Shown here: positions 24,116 through 32,474 of the stretch, piece by piece
Layout of the letters: each line of letters starts with the position of its first letter
Position numbering within the stretch: the first letter of the stretch is position 1
Assembly: GCA_012729225.1 (NCBI GenBank)
Contig: JAAYDO010000079.1
Span: 1 to 32,477 of the forward strand
Direction: 5' to 3'
Length of the DNA: 32,477 bases
Source of the DNA: Bacteroidales bacterium
Lineage (GTDB): Bacteria > Bacteroidota > Bacteroidia > Bacteroidales > Bacteroidaceae
The notes under the pieces: generated by a model
What the model was told of the DNA's origin: nothing
The model's database searches: none
The model's input: only the letters and a program-made list of their open reading frames with translations
Position numbers and translations under genes: made by a program

Positions 24116-25048
24116 ATGACAATCATCGATGCGCATTCACACCTGTGGAAGAAGCAAGACACATGGGTAGATGGCAAAAGGATTCTGTCGAAGAAGAACG
24201 GCAGAAGCGTCTTCATGGACGAGGAAGTGCAGATGATGCCTCCCTTCATGATTGACGAAGAGAACTCTGCCGAGGTGTTTCTCTCCAACATGAACTATGC
24301 ACAGGTAGGGGCTGCTGTAGTAGTGCAGGAAATCATTGACGGCAATCAGAACGACTATCTAAAGGAAGTTCAAGCGAAATATCCAGACCGATTCTTCTGC
24401 ATGGGCATGTTGCCATTGCTACCCAAAGAAGAACCTTACCGCACAGAACTCTTGACTCAGCGAATGGACGAAAAGAATCTGTTGGCAGGATTAGAGGATT
24501 TTCGAGGCATAGCATTTCCTGGTCACAGACTGGGAGGCTCACTCCATCTGCTCATGCCGTTCTTTAAGGAAATGGAGAAACAAGGTAAAGTGCTCTCCAT
24601 GTGCTTGGGTGAAAGCGAACATCAAATAGCAGAGATGCGCGAGATTATAGAGGAATGTCCTGACCTGAAAGTGGCCATCGGTCACTTTGGCATGGTAACT
24701 ACGCCAGCCTTCCTCAGTCAAGTGAAATTGGCACAGGTAGGAAAGAACGTGATGATAGAGTCGGGTGGCATCACTTGGCTCTTTAACAGCGAGTTCTATC
24801 CCTATCCCAGTGCCATCAAGAGCATCAGAGAGGCGGCAGACCTTGTGGGCATGGATCGACTGATATGGGGCAGTGACTATCCTCGCACTATCACTGCCAT
24901 CACCTACAAAATGTCGTATGACTTTGTGGTGAAGTCGGCTGACATGACACAAGAAGAAAAGGAACTCTTCCTCGGAAAGAATGCTGAAACATTCTATGGA
25001 TTCAAGAGCCTGCCCGAACTACCCTATATAAAGAATATGTCGGAATAA
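24116..25048 (+). CDS. Amidohydrolase, L-fuconolactonase-like (COG3618 type)
   Basis: A 310-residue metal-dependent hydrolase of the amidohydrolase-2 superfamily. Seen: the HxH metal motif in IIDAHSHLWKK at the N-terminus, a conserved VAIGHFG histidine in the middle and the catalytic Asp in LIWGSDYPRT near the C-terminus. COG3618 members hydrolyse sugar lactones, among them L-fucono-1,5-lactone, and a coupled dehydrogenase/lactonase pair matches the gene order here (24-base gap). Reaction proposed: L-fuconolactone to L-fuconate. Specificity is inferred from neighbours. An alternative role on another lactone of the same class cannot be excluded. Confidence 0.83.
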   Translation: MTIIDAHSHLWKKQDTWVDGKRILSKKNGRSVFMDEEVQMMPPFMIDEENSAEVFLSNMNYAQVGAAVVVQEIIDGNQNDYLKEVQAKYPDRFFCMGMLPLLPKEEPYRTELLTQRMDEKNLLAGLEDFRGIAFPGHRLGGSLHLLMPFFKEMEKQGKVLSMCLGESEHQIAEMREIIEECPDLKVAIGHFGMVTTPAFLSQVKLAQVGKNVMIESGGITWLFNSEFYPYPSAIKSIREAADLVGMDRLIWGSDYPRTITAITYKMSYDFVVKSADMTQEEKELFLGKNAETFYGFKSLPELPYIKNMSE

Positions 25049-25205
25049 AGAAAGTTGAAAAGAAAAGAGAAATTCTAATACACCGCCATCCAGTTAGGCT
25101 GAACAACACTCACCTTCTCGTTGGAAAAAGGAAACTTAGAATCTTCACTTTTCACCATTCAGTCACAATAACAACAAATACTAACAACACAAAACTAAAC
25201 GAGAT

Positions 25206-26465
25206 ATGAAAAAGTATAGACTGGCATTGTCACTCATCTTCTGCCTCTTCTTCTTGTGGGCAATCAGTAGCAACCTATTGCCTACCATGATTCGACAGTT
25301 GATGAAGACTTGTGAACTCAACACCTTCGAGGCATCCTTCACAGAGACTGCCTACTGGTTGGCATACTTCATTTGCCCTATTCCTATTGCGATGTTCATG
25401 AAGCGGTTCAGCTATCGCTCGGGCATCATCGTAGGCCTACTTCTGGCAGCCTTGGGTGGTGTGCTGTTTATTCCAGCAGCAATGGTGAAGAGTTATGGGG
25501 TGTATCTCTGCATCTTCTTCATCATCGCCACAGGCATGTGTTTCTTGGAGACAGCGGCCAACCCATACGTGACAGCACTGGGCAACCCCGAAACTGCCAC
25601 CAGACGACTGAACCTTGCACAATCCTTCAATGGACTGGGAGCATTCGTTTCTGCCATGTTCCTAAGTAAACTAGTGTTGAGTGGACTGGACTATACACGA
25701 GAGAACATCCCTGCTGACTATCCTGGCGGTTGGGAAGGTTACGTGCAGACAGAAACTGATTCCATGAAACTTCCATACATCATCCTTGCCGTGATTCTCA
25801 TTGCGGTGGCTGTAGTCCTCATGATGGTGAAGTTGCCAAAGGTGGAAGATGAGAACAACGAACAGGCAGGAAAGAAACTCATTGACTTCAGCACACTGCG
25901 TCATCCCCACTTGCGTTGGGGCGTGATTGCACAATTCTTCTATAATGGTGGACAGACCGCCATCAACAGCCTCTTCCTCGTATATTGCTGCACCTATGTA
26001 GGCATTGACGAAGGAACAGCTACCACCTTCTTTGGATTATATATGTTAGCATTCTTGGCAGGACGATGGATTGGCACTATGCTGATGGTCAAGTTCGCCC
26101 CAGAAAAGATGTTGGCGGTATATGGCATTGCCAATGTAATCCTTTGTGTATTGGTAGTGGGTGTAGGAGGTATGATTGGTCTCTATGCCATGCTGGCTAT
26201 CTCATTCTTCATGTCTATCATGTACCCCACTCAATTCTCATTGGCTATTGAAGGACTGGGAGATCAAACAAAGTCAGGTTCAGCATTCTTGGTCATGGCT
26301 ATCGTGGGCAATGCTTGCGTGCCACAGCTGACAGCCTACATCATGCACAGTTATGAACAGATCTACCAAATTGCGTACATCGTGCCAATGATCTGTTTTG
26401 CGGCATGCGCTCTCTACGGATTCAAATACAAATCATTACTGAAAAGATTTAAGGATAACAAATAA
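25206..26465 (+). CDS. fucP: L-fucose:H+ symporter-type MFS permease
   Basis: A 419-residue inner-membrane transporter with 12 hydrophobic segments, of the FucP branch of the major facilitator superfamily. Seen: LFFLWAISSNLLPTM in helix 1, the MCFLETAANPYVTALG motif (FucP/GluP-type helix 4 signature), AQSFNGLGAFVSA after it, and a charged central loop (KLPKVEDENNEQAGKK). It imports free L-fucose with protons. It follows the lactonase gene after a 157-base gap that I cannot assign a function, and the enzymes on both sides support fucose as substrate. Confidence 0.9.
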   Translation: MKKYRLALSLIFCLFFLWAISSNLLPTMIRQLMKTCELNTFEASFTETAYWLAYFICPIPIAMFMKRFSYRSGIIVGLLLAALGGVLFIPAAMVKSYGVYLCIFFIIATGMCFLETAANPYVTALGNPETATRRLNLAQSFNGLGAFVSAMFLSKLVLSGLDYTRENIPADYPGGWEGYVQTETDSMKLPYIILAVILIAVAVVLMMVKLPKVEDENNEQAGKKLIDFSTLRHPHLRWGVIAQFFYNGGQTAINSLFLVYCCTYVGIDEGTATTFFGLYMLAFLAGRWIGTMLMVKFAPEKMLAVYGIANVILCVLVVGVGGMIGLYAMLAISFFMSIMYPTQFSLAIEGLGDQTKSGSAFLVMAIVGNACVPQLTAYIMHSYEQIYQIAYIVPMICFAACALYGFKYKSLLKRFKDNK

Positions 26466-26491
26466 TATTTTTCAAGAGGAGAAAAAAGAAA

Positions 26492-27514
26492 ATGAAAGCA
26501 ATACAAATCACCCATCAGCAAGAACTGAACATCATCGACATGGAGAAGCCACAAGCTCCCAAGGCAGGAGAGGTGCTGCTGAAACTGGAATATGTGGGTT
26601 TCTGCGGTTCAGACCTCAACACCTTCATGGGACGCAACACCATGGCACTCAATCCTGTCATTCCTGGACATGAGATTGGTGCTGTGATTGAGGCTGTAGG
26701 CGAGGATGTGCCCGACACGCTCAAAGTGGGCATGGTAGTGACCTGCAACCCATACACCAACTGCAACAAGTGCGCCTCCTGCCGCAATGGCAGAGTAAAC
26801 GCTTGTGAACAAAACGAGACACTGGGTGTGCAACGCAATGGTGCTATGAAGGAGTATCTCCTGATGCCATGGGAGAAGATTATCCCTGCTGGCACATTGA
26901 CTCCTAAGACCAGCGCACTGATTGAGCCTATGAGTGTGGGCTTCCATGCCGTGAGCCGTGCACAGGTGACAGATGTAGATGTAGTGATGGTGATTGGATG
27001 TGGCATGGTAGGTATGGGGGCTATTGTAAGAGCAGCAACCCGTGGAGCCATCGTGATTGCCGCAGATCTTGACGACGAGAAACTTTCCTTGGCCAATCAG
27101 ATGGGCGCAACCTATGCTATCAACACAAAGACCGAGGATGTGCACCAGCGTTTGAGCGACATCACAGGTGGCTTTGGTCCAGACGTAATCATTGAGGCTG
27201 TGGGCAGCCCTTTTACCTACCAGATGGCTGTAAACGAAGTGGCTTTCACAGGAAGAGTAGCCTGCATCGGCTATGCAAAACAGGACGTGACCTTCACCAC
27301 AAAACTCTTTGTGCAGAAGGAACTTGACATTCGTGGCTCACGCAATGCAACCCCTATGGACTTCAGAGGTGTAATCCGCTACTTGGAGAGAGGTACATGC
27401 CCTGTAGATAAACTTATCACCAAAGTCATTGCACCAGAAGAGGCACTTGACACCATGAAGTGGTGGAGCGAAAACCCTGGTAAGGTATTTAGAATATTAG
27501 TAAAATTAGGGTAA
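26492..27514 (+). CDS. Zinc-dependent medium-chain alcohol dehydrogenase
   Basis: A 340-residue MDR-family dehydrogenase. Seen: catalytic zinc site in GFCGSDLNTF and GHEIGAVIE, the structural zinc cysteines in CNPYTNCNKCASCRNGRVNACE pattern (about residues 85-105), and a Rossmann fold with GCGMVGMGAIV (cofactor). The operon context suggests oxidation of a sugar acid derivative of L-fucose, such as 2-keto-3-deoxy-L-fuconate, or of the sugar itself; I cannot decide from sequence. It begins 26 bases after the permease gene. Confidence 0.87.
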   Translation: MKAIQITHQQELNIIDMEKPQAPKAGEVLLKLEYVGFCGSDLNTFMGRNTMALNPVIPGHEIGAVIEAVGEDVPDTLKVGMVVTCNPYTNCNKCASCRNGRVNACEQNETLGVQRNGAMKEYLLMPWEKIIPAGTLTPKTSALIEPMSVGFHAVSRAQVTDVDVVMVIGCGMVGMGAIVRAATRGAIVIAADLDDEKLSLANQMGATYAINTKTEDVHQRLSDITGGFGPDVIIEAVGSPFTYQMAVNEVAFTGRVACIGYAKQDVTFTTKLFVQKELDIRGSRNATPMDFRGVIRYLERGTCPVDKLITKVIAPEEALDTMKWWSENPGKVFRILVKLG

Positions 27515-27559
27515 TAAATATTTATATCGGCTCATTAACTAACATAACTAATTATTAAT

Positions 27560-27934
27560 ATGGACGGCTATATTCAACAAAAATTTACAGGTAAGACCAA
27601 ACGATACGTACAGATATTAGAACTGCGCAATGATCCCGAGATGATCAAAGAATACCGCAAGTGGCACTCCGAAGAGTTTCATTGGAAGGAGATTCGCGAA
27701 GGCATCAAGGCCGTAGGCATTCTCGAAATGGAAATCTACATTCTCGGCACAAAACTGGTGATGATTGTAGATGCTCCAGAAGACTTCAAGTGGAAAGAGG
27801 CCTTTGCACGTCTTGCCACCCTGCCACGCCAATCAGAATGGGAAGCCTTCGTGGCTAAGTTCCAAGGCTGTGCGGCAGAGGCAAAGAGCGATGAGAAATG
27901 GCAAATGATGGAACGCATGTTCCGTCTCTATTAG
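27560..27934 (+). CDS. RhaM-family sugar mutarotase
   Basis: A 124-residue protein of the L-rhamnose mutarotase (RhaM) family, a dimeric alpha/beta fold that interconverts sugar anomers. Seen: RYVQILELRNDPEMIKEYRK and the following conserved WHSEEFHWKEIREGIKAVGI stretch, then EMEIYILGTKLVMIVDAP. In this operon it likely acts on L-fucose rather than rhamnose, giving the anomer used by the dehydrogenase; that is inference (the classical fucose mutarotase FucU belongs to another family). It is 45 bases after the dehydrogenase gene. Confidence 0.86.
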   Translation: MDGYIQQKFTGKTKRYVQILELRNDPEMIKEYRKWHSEEFHWKEIREGIKAVGILEMEIYILGTKLVMIVDAPEDFKWKEAFARLATLPRQSEWEAFVAKFQGCAAEAKSDEKWQMMERMFRLY

Positions 27935-28110
27935 CAATTCATAAGAGAAAACCATTCACTGATTTGCATGACAAGAACAACAAATCTTTTCCAGAATTTT
28001 AATAATAAATGGTTTTTCTTAGACTGATTAACTGACTGACTGATTATTAACTCTATTTACAAATCATGACAAAAACAGATTGTTCAACCTACAAAAAAGC
28101 CCCAAGCCTT
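27935..28110. other. Gap before fucosidase with inverted repeat
   Basis: AAGAGAAAACCATT (27943-27956) can pair with AAATGGTTTTTCTT (28007-28020), nearly perfect, with a loop of about 50 bases; this long hairpin could modulate fucosidase expression or mRNA processing. A short ACTG-rich repeat lies at 28022-28047. No TAnnTTTG core was seen. Confidence 0.4.
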
Positions 28111-29775
28111 ATGAAGACAAGACAACTCATCCTGACAGTCCTCACAATGATTTCCTGCACTCTTTCGGCACAGGACTACAAAGTGCCCGTGCTTGAGAAT
28201 GACGAGCCTATGGCTACGGGGCAGTTCTCTCCCGATTGGGAGTCACTACGCAACTACGAAGTGCCTGAATGGTTTCGTGATGCGAAGTTTGGCATTTGGG
28301 CACACTGGGGACCACAATGTGTGGAAGGCAGTGGTGACTGGATGGCCCGTAGCCTCTACATGGAAGGCTCATGGCCCTACAACTATCACAGGGAGCATTA
28401 CGGTCATCCTTCAGAGGTAGGATTTAAGGATATTCTGCCCTTGTTCAAGGCAGAAAACTGGAATCCAGAAAGCCTTGTGAAGTTTTACAAGGAGGAGTGT
28501 GGCGCTCAGTATTTCTTTGCTCTGGGCAATCACCACGACAACTTCGACCTTTGGGACAGTCAATACCAGGAGTGGAACTCACAGAACATCGGTCCTCAAA
28601 AAGATATTTTGGACGGTTGGGCTAAAGCCGCCAAGAAGGCAGGATTGCCTTTTGGCATCTCCTTCCATGCTGATCACGCATGGATATGGTATGAGCCTTC
28701 ACGTCGTTTTGACTTGAAAGGAGACAAGATTGGTGTGAAATATGATGGTTGGCTAACCAAGGAAGATGGCTACAAACTCAATGCTGACGGCACGGAGAAA
28801 TGGTGGAAGGGATTAGACCCTCAGCGTCTCTATGCACAGAATCACGATTTCTCTGCCCGCACATGGGATGATGGAACAATCCATAGTCAATGGGGATGGG
28901 AGAACGGAGCGTGCCCTCCTTCGCAGGAGTTTGTCACCAACTTCTACAACCGCACGCTTGATGCCATCAACAGATACAATCCTGACCTCATCTACTTTGA
29001 TGTGACCGTGCTACCTTTCTATCCCATCAGCGATGCAGGCATGAAGATTGCAGCCCACATGTATAACCACAGCGCAGCCCAACACAAGGGCAAGAACGAG
29101 TCTGTAGTGTTTGGCAAGATTTTGACCGACGAACAGAAAGAAGCACTGGTGTGGGATGTGGAACGTGGTGCACCCAACCAAATCATGGATCGACCATGGC
29201 AATGCTGCAACTGTATTGGTGGATGGCACTACGACAAAGGCATTTATGACCGCAACGGCTACAAGGATGCCCACACTGTGGCCAAACTGCTGGTGGACAT
29301 TGTGTCAAAGAACGGAAACATGCTTCTCTCCGTTCCTCTCCGTGCAGATGGCACTCCTGACGAAAAGGAAATAGCCATTATGAAGGAGTTTGGTGCATGG
29401 ATGAAGGTGAATGGCGAGAGTATTGTGAAGACTCGTCCATGGAAAGTATTCGGTGAAGGACCTATTGCAAACTCGAACATCCAGATTAATGCACAAGGCT
29501 TCAACGATGGTCAATACACCCGTGCTGGTGCTGACGAGATTCGTTTCAACCAGACAGAGAAATACCTCTATGCAACTGCGTTGGACTGGCCAGCAGACCT
29601 CACCATGACCGTGAAGTCGTTGGCGGATGGCTCAGAACTGTTTCCTCAAGCCATCAAGACTGTAGAACTGCTGGGCTATGGCAAAGTGAAGTTCACACGC
29701 ACAGCAGATGCACTGGTAGTGACATTGCCAAAGAAAATGAACAACATCATGCCAGTATTGAAGATTAAGAAATAA
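28111..29775 (+). CDS. Secreted alpha-L-fucosidase, GH29
   Basis: A 554-residue exported glycosidase. The start was set at MKTRQLILTVLTMISCTLSAQ, a clear signal peptide, rather than the longer in-frame start at 28066 that adds 15 residues before it. GH29 marks: KFGIWAHWGP near mature residue 60, YFFALGNHHDNFDLW (the HHD motif), FGISFHADHAW, and PDLIYFDVTVL, whose Asp is the candidate nucleophile. Later come GAPNQIMDRPWQCCNCIGGWHY and NGNMLLSVPLRADG. It would release L-fucose from glycans outside the cytoplasm, feeding the permease and mutarotase encoded upstream. Linkage preference cannot be read from sequence. Confidence 0.9.
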   Translation: MKTRQLILTVLTMISCTLSAQDYKVPVLENDEPMATGQFSPDWESLRNYEVPEWFRDAKFGIWAHWGPQCVEGSGDWMARSLYMEGSWPYNYHREHYGHPSEVGFKDILPLFKAENWNPESLVKFYKEECGAQYFFALGNHHDNFDLWDSQYQEWNSQNIGPQKDILDGWAKAAKKAGLPFGISFHADHAWIWYEPSRRFDLKGDKIGVKYDGWLTKEDGYKLNADGTEKWWKGLDPQRLYAQNHDFSARTWDDGTIHSQWGWENGACPPSQEFVTNFYNRTLDAINRYNPDLIYFDVTVLPFYPISDAGMKIAAHMYNHSAAQHKGKNESVVFGKILTDEQKEALVWDVERGAPNQIMDRPWQCCNCIGGWHYDKGIYDRNGYKDAHTVAKLLVDIVSKNGNMLLSVPLRADGTPDEKEIAIMKEFGAWMKVNGESIVKTRPWKVFGEGPIANSNIQINAQGFNDGQYTRAGADEIRFNQTEKYLYATALDWPADLTMTVKSLADGSELFPQAIKTVELLGYGKVKFTRTADALVVTLPKKMNNIMPVLKIKK

Positions 29776-29884
29776 TGGCGATTAGCAGAATAATCATGAT
29801 AGTTTAGAATATGAAAATAAAGATTAATTAGATTTAGGAACAATGATGTTTCATGAAACCAAGTAAAGATGTTTTCATGATAGG

Positions 29885-29941
29885 AAAGAGCCTCTCCTTC
29901 TTCTCTCTGTGAAGAGCGTAAAGGAAGAGGCTCTTTTATTT
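29885..29941 (+). terminator. Terminator of the fucose operon
   Basis: AAAGAGCCTCT (29885-29895) pairs with AGAGGCTCTTT (29926-29936) over 11 bp, followed by TTATTTG. It lies 110 bases after the fucosidase stop codon. Confidence 0.82.
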
Positions 29942-30123
29942 GCAGTCCTTATATCTTCATTTTCTTACCAAAATTCGCAGTGATTTTTAACGGGATTCAC
30001 CTTCACAGGGAGAGTTGCAAAAATCTTCTGACAAGGTTTGTTGTCAAGCGACTCTCTCAAGGAAGCGAACAATGCCAACCCGACGCCCCAGCAGCATCAT
30101 ATCTTCTTTATATACAATAAATT

Positions 30124-30333
30124 ATAAAAGAAAGCAGATTACATATTTGTAGAGGCGCAAACGCACGCATGGTTCATGGGGCATCGAACAATTGTTCATG
30201 AACACTTGAAGCATTGTTCGTTGGCCATTGAACAATTGTTCGTTGGAGCATGAACAATGCTTCAATCTTTTGATGCGTCACATGGCTGGAGAATCCAACA
30301 ATGTCACCCTTTCGCGCGCACACTTTTATCTAC
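30124..30333 (-). repeat. Phased-palindrome repeat element, copy C (inverted)
   Basis: On the plus strand cores start at 30164 (CACGCATGGTTC), 30186 (GAACAATTGTTC), 30208 (GAAGCATTGTTC), 30230 (GAACAATTGTTC) and 30252 (GAACAATGCTTC): exact 22-bp steps. Read in reverse complement it matches copy A: same flank (30264-30333), same inverted first core, same closing CATGCGTGCGTTT, but one unit fewer. A TATAAAGAAGATAT stretch beyond the array is shared with copy A. Confidence 0.88.
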
Positions 30334-30381
30334 CCCTCTCTAACAATAGAGGAAGAGCGGGACAAACACATCGAAATCGGA

Positions 30382-31017
30382 TTATTTAGCAATTTCCTTC
30401 TTGGCTGAGACATAGAAGAACTGCGGGAATGCACCAATAGAGAACGTGTAGGTGACAGAATCCTCCTTCACCACATAAGTCTCTGTGCGTGGACCACCGA
30501 ATGCACCTCTGCCAAAGCCTCTGCGACCACGACGCCCAGAACCACCTTGACCCGGGGCTGCCTGCTCTGCACCACCCTGGGCAGGAGCAGCCTGACGACC
30601 AGGAGTGCCCTGAGGCTGAGGCATATCAACATGGTAAGGAGCGAGGTCGCGATAGAGTGCCATGACTGAGCCTTGAGGATATACCATGTCACGTCCCACC
30701 GCAAAATGCACTTCTCCTGTTTGCTTGTTGAGCAAGAAGGAATTCACACATTTAGCATAAGCAAAGTTGTCGTTCGTGCCATTCCAATAGGCAATGACAT
30801 TGCCATCTTCCACCTGACCGACATACTTAAACTTCTGCATGGCTGCTTTGAACTGCTTCTCGTCCATAGCAAGAAGTTTCACTAAATTCTCCACTGTGGG
30901 TTTGATGACGATCATCTCGCTGCCGCCATCATAAGTCTTTGTACAGACATCCAGTTGCTGTGCCCTTGCAAATGATGCCATAGCCAACACTGCGATTAGT
31001 AAGAAGATTTTTTTCAT
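30382..31017 (-). CDS. Exported protein with Gly/Arg/Gln-rich insert
   Basis: A 211-residue protein that I do not recognise. A signal peptide (MKKIFLLIAVLAMASFARAQ) is followed by a soluble domain (about 20-130), then a low-complexity stretch (about 136-178) rich in Gln, Ala, Gly and Arg (GQGGSGRRGRRGFGRGAFGG), and a final beta-like segment (VTYTFSIGAFPQFFYVS). Expected in the periplasm or at the surface. It stands alone on the minus strand, with its own promoter core, and an insertion sequence now lies about 146 bases upstream, outside that core. Confidence 0.75.
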   Translation of the reverse strand: MKKIFLLIAVLAMASFARAQQLDVCTKTYDGGSEMIVIKPTVENLVKLLAMDEKQFKAAMQKFKYVGQVEDGNVIAYWNGTNDNFAYAKCVNSFLLNKQTGEVHFAVGRDMVYPQGSVMALYRDLAPYHVDMPQPQGTPGRQAAPAQGGAEQAAPGQGGSGRRGRRGFGRGAFGGPRTETYVVKEDSVTYTFSIGAFPQFFYVSAKKEIAK

Positions 31018-31072
31018 AAGGCGCCAACAATTTTAAAAGGTTCGTAAAATCTTGTTCATTTAGTTTAGTGCT

Positions 31073-31080
31073 CAAATATA
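31073..31080 (-). promoter_or_regulatory. Promoter -7 core of the 30382-31017 gene
   Basis: Minus-strand TATATTTG, 55 bases upstream of the start codon. A clear TTTG at -33 was not found. The IS left end is about 83 bases further upstream, so the core is intact. Confidence 0.6.
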
Positions 31081-31226
31081 CGAATTTATTCATTACGTTG
31101 TACCACCAATCGTCATTATTTTTTATTTTTACTTAAAAAAAGTGAAAACAACCGATGTTTTGAGGTTCATCCCCGAATTGCGTTGGCAAGTTTATATAGT
31201 TAGTATAGAAAAAGCCGCCAATTCAT

Positions 31227-31234
31227 TATCTTTG
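31227..31234 (+). promoter_or_regulatory. Transposase promoter core
   Basis: TATCTTTG matches TAnnTTTG, 22 bases before the transposase ATG and inside the IS, so the element carries its own promoter. No clear -33 TTTG. Confidence 0.55.
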
Positions 31235-31256
31235 TGGTTCCCCAACCATATCAGAT

Positions 31257-32474
31257 ATGAACGGCAGCTTATTATATCAGGCATACGGTGTTCAGGGCTA
31301 CTCCTATGCCAGTACCGAGTACGAAGGTAATGCAATTTTCCTTCACCTCAAAACAATCGTTCCCCAAAGATGCGTCTGTCCGCATTGCGGAAGTCTCCAT
31401 GTCATCAGATATGGCATTGTCAGGCGCATTCTGCACAACCTCCCCTTCGGCAGCAAGCCATGCAATCTGTCGTTGCAGATACAGCGTTTCTGCTGCAAGG
31501 AGTGCGGCGGGGTGTGGCAGTCGGACATACCTTTCACTCATGGTGAGGTTAGCTACACCTACAGGTTCTCCCGTTATGTGCTGGACTTGCTGCGCATGGG
31601 CAACACGATAAAAGATGTTGCGCAGCACCTGCATGTGGGGTGGAACATGGTGAAGGAGATCCACAAGAAGTATCTGAATTCCAGGTATTCACATCCTGAC
31701 ATCAAGCATGTGCGGCGCATAGGCATAGACGAGTTCGCCATCCGTAAGGGACATGTCTATAAGACCATCGTGGTTGACCTCGACACGGGGCGCATCATCC
31801 ATGTGGGTGATGGAAAGGGCAAGGAGGCACTGGAGGGGTTCTGGAAACGAGTGAGGAGGAACAAGGTGAAGATTGAAATCGTGACCTCCGACCTCTCGGC
31901 TGCCTTCATCGCGTCCGTGATGGAGAATGCCCCGGATGCCGTCCACGTCTATGACAAATTCCATGTAGCCAAACTTGTGAACGAAGCTGTGGATGCAGTG
32001 CGAAGGAACGTGTATGCACAGGAGGCAGACCTGGAGAAGCGGAAGATAATCAAAGGCTCACGGTGGCTGCTCCTGACCAAGGATAAGGACATCTTCGACG
32101 ATGAGAAGAAGAAAAGGCTGGACAATATCCTCGAAACCAACACCACGCTTTTCCATGCCTATTATCTCAGGGAAGACCTCGACCAGATATGGATGCAAGA
32201 CAGTAAGGAAGAAGCAGAGAGGCAGCTTGCCTATTGGTGTGAAAGGGCCAGGGAGACCAAAATGAAGCCTTTCATCAAAGTGGCCAATACGCTAATGGCC
32301 AGAAGAACGGGCATATTGGCATGGTATGATGCCCCTGTAACAAACGCAATGCTGGAAGGAATCAACAATAAGATAAAGGTAATGAAGAGAAGAGCATATG
32401 GCTATAGAGATGATGAGTATTTCACACTGCTACTGCTCGGACTACATGACAAAACCAACGCAATTCGGGGATGA
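31257..32474 (+). CDS. ISL3-family transposase
   Basis: A 405-residue intact transposase. N-terminal zinc ribbon with C41, C44 (CPHCG) and C80, C83 (CCKECGG); then a helix-turn-helix (about 110-135, NTIKDVAQHLHVGWNMVKEI); then the DDE catalytic core: D158 (RIGIDEFAI), D212 (IVTSDLSAAF) and E367 (NAMLEGINNKIKVMKRRAYGYR). The usual ISL3 length is about 400-440. The stop codon lies inside the right inverted repeat. No frameshift or stop, so it may be active. Confidence 0.95.
   Translation: MNGSLLYQAYGVQGYSYASTEYEGNAIFLHLKTIVPQRCVCPHCGSLHVIRYGIVRRILHNLPFGSKPCNLSLQIQRFCCKECGGVWQSDIPFTHGEVSYTYRFSRYVLDLLRMGNTIKDVAQHLHVGWNMVKEIHKKYLNSRYSHPDIKHVRRIGIDEFAIRKGHVYKTIVVDLDTGRIIHVGDGKGKEALEGFWKRVRRNKVKIEIVTSDLSAAFIASVMENAPDAVHVYDKFHVAKLVNEAVDAVRRNVYAQEADLEKRKIIKGSRWLLLTKDKDIFDDEKKKRLDNILETNTTLFHAYYLREDLDQIWMQDSKEEAERQLAYWCERARETKMKPFIKVANTLMARRTGILAWYDAPVTNAMLEGINNKIKVMKRRAYGYRDDEYFTLLLLGLHDKTNAIRG

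Larger units (their letters stand above)
29776..30381. other. Convergent intergenic region
   Basis: This 606-bp region lies between the 3' ends of the fucosidase (plus) and the Gly/Arg-rich protein (minus). It holds a terminator, then copy C of the phased-palindrome element. No gene is supported. Confidence 0.8.

Noticed and set aside
25049..25205. Attenuator or terminator between lactonase and permease genes
   Set aside because: Only a 7-bp complementarity with a loop of more than 50 bases is visible and there is no T run.
28066..28110. Longer N-terminus for the fucosidase
   Set aside because: The extra 15 residues precede a complete signal peptide that starts at 28111, so the shorter start is preferred.
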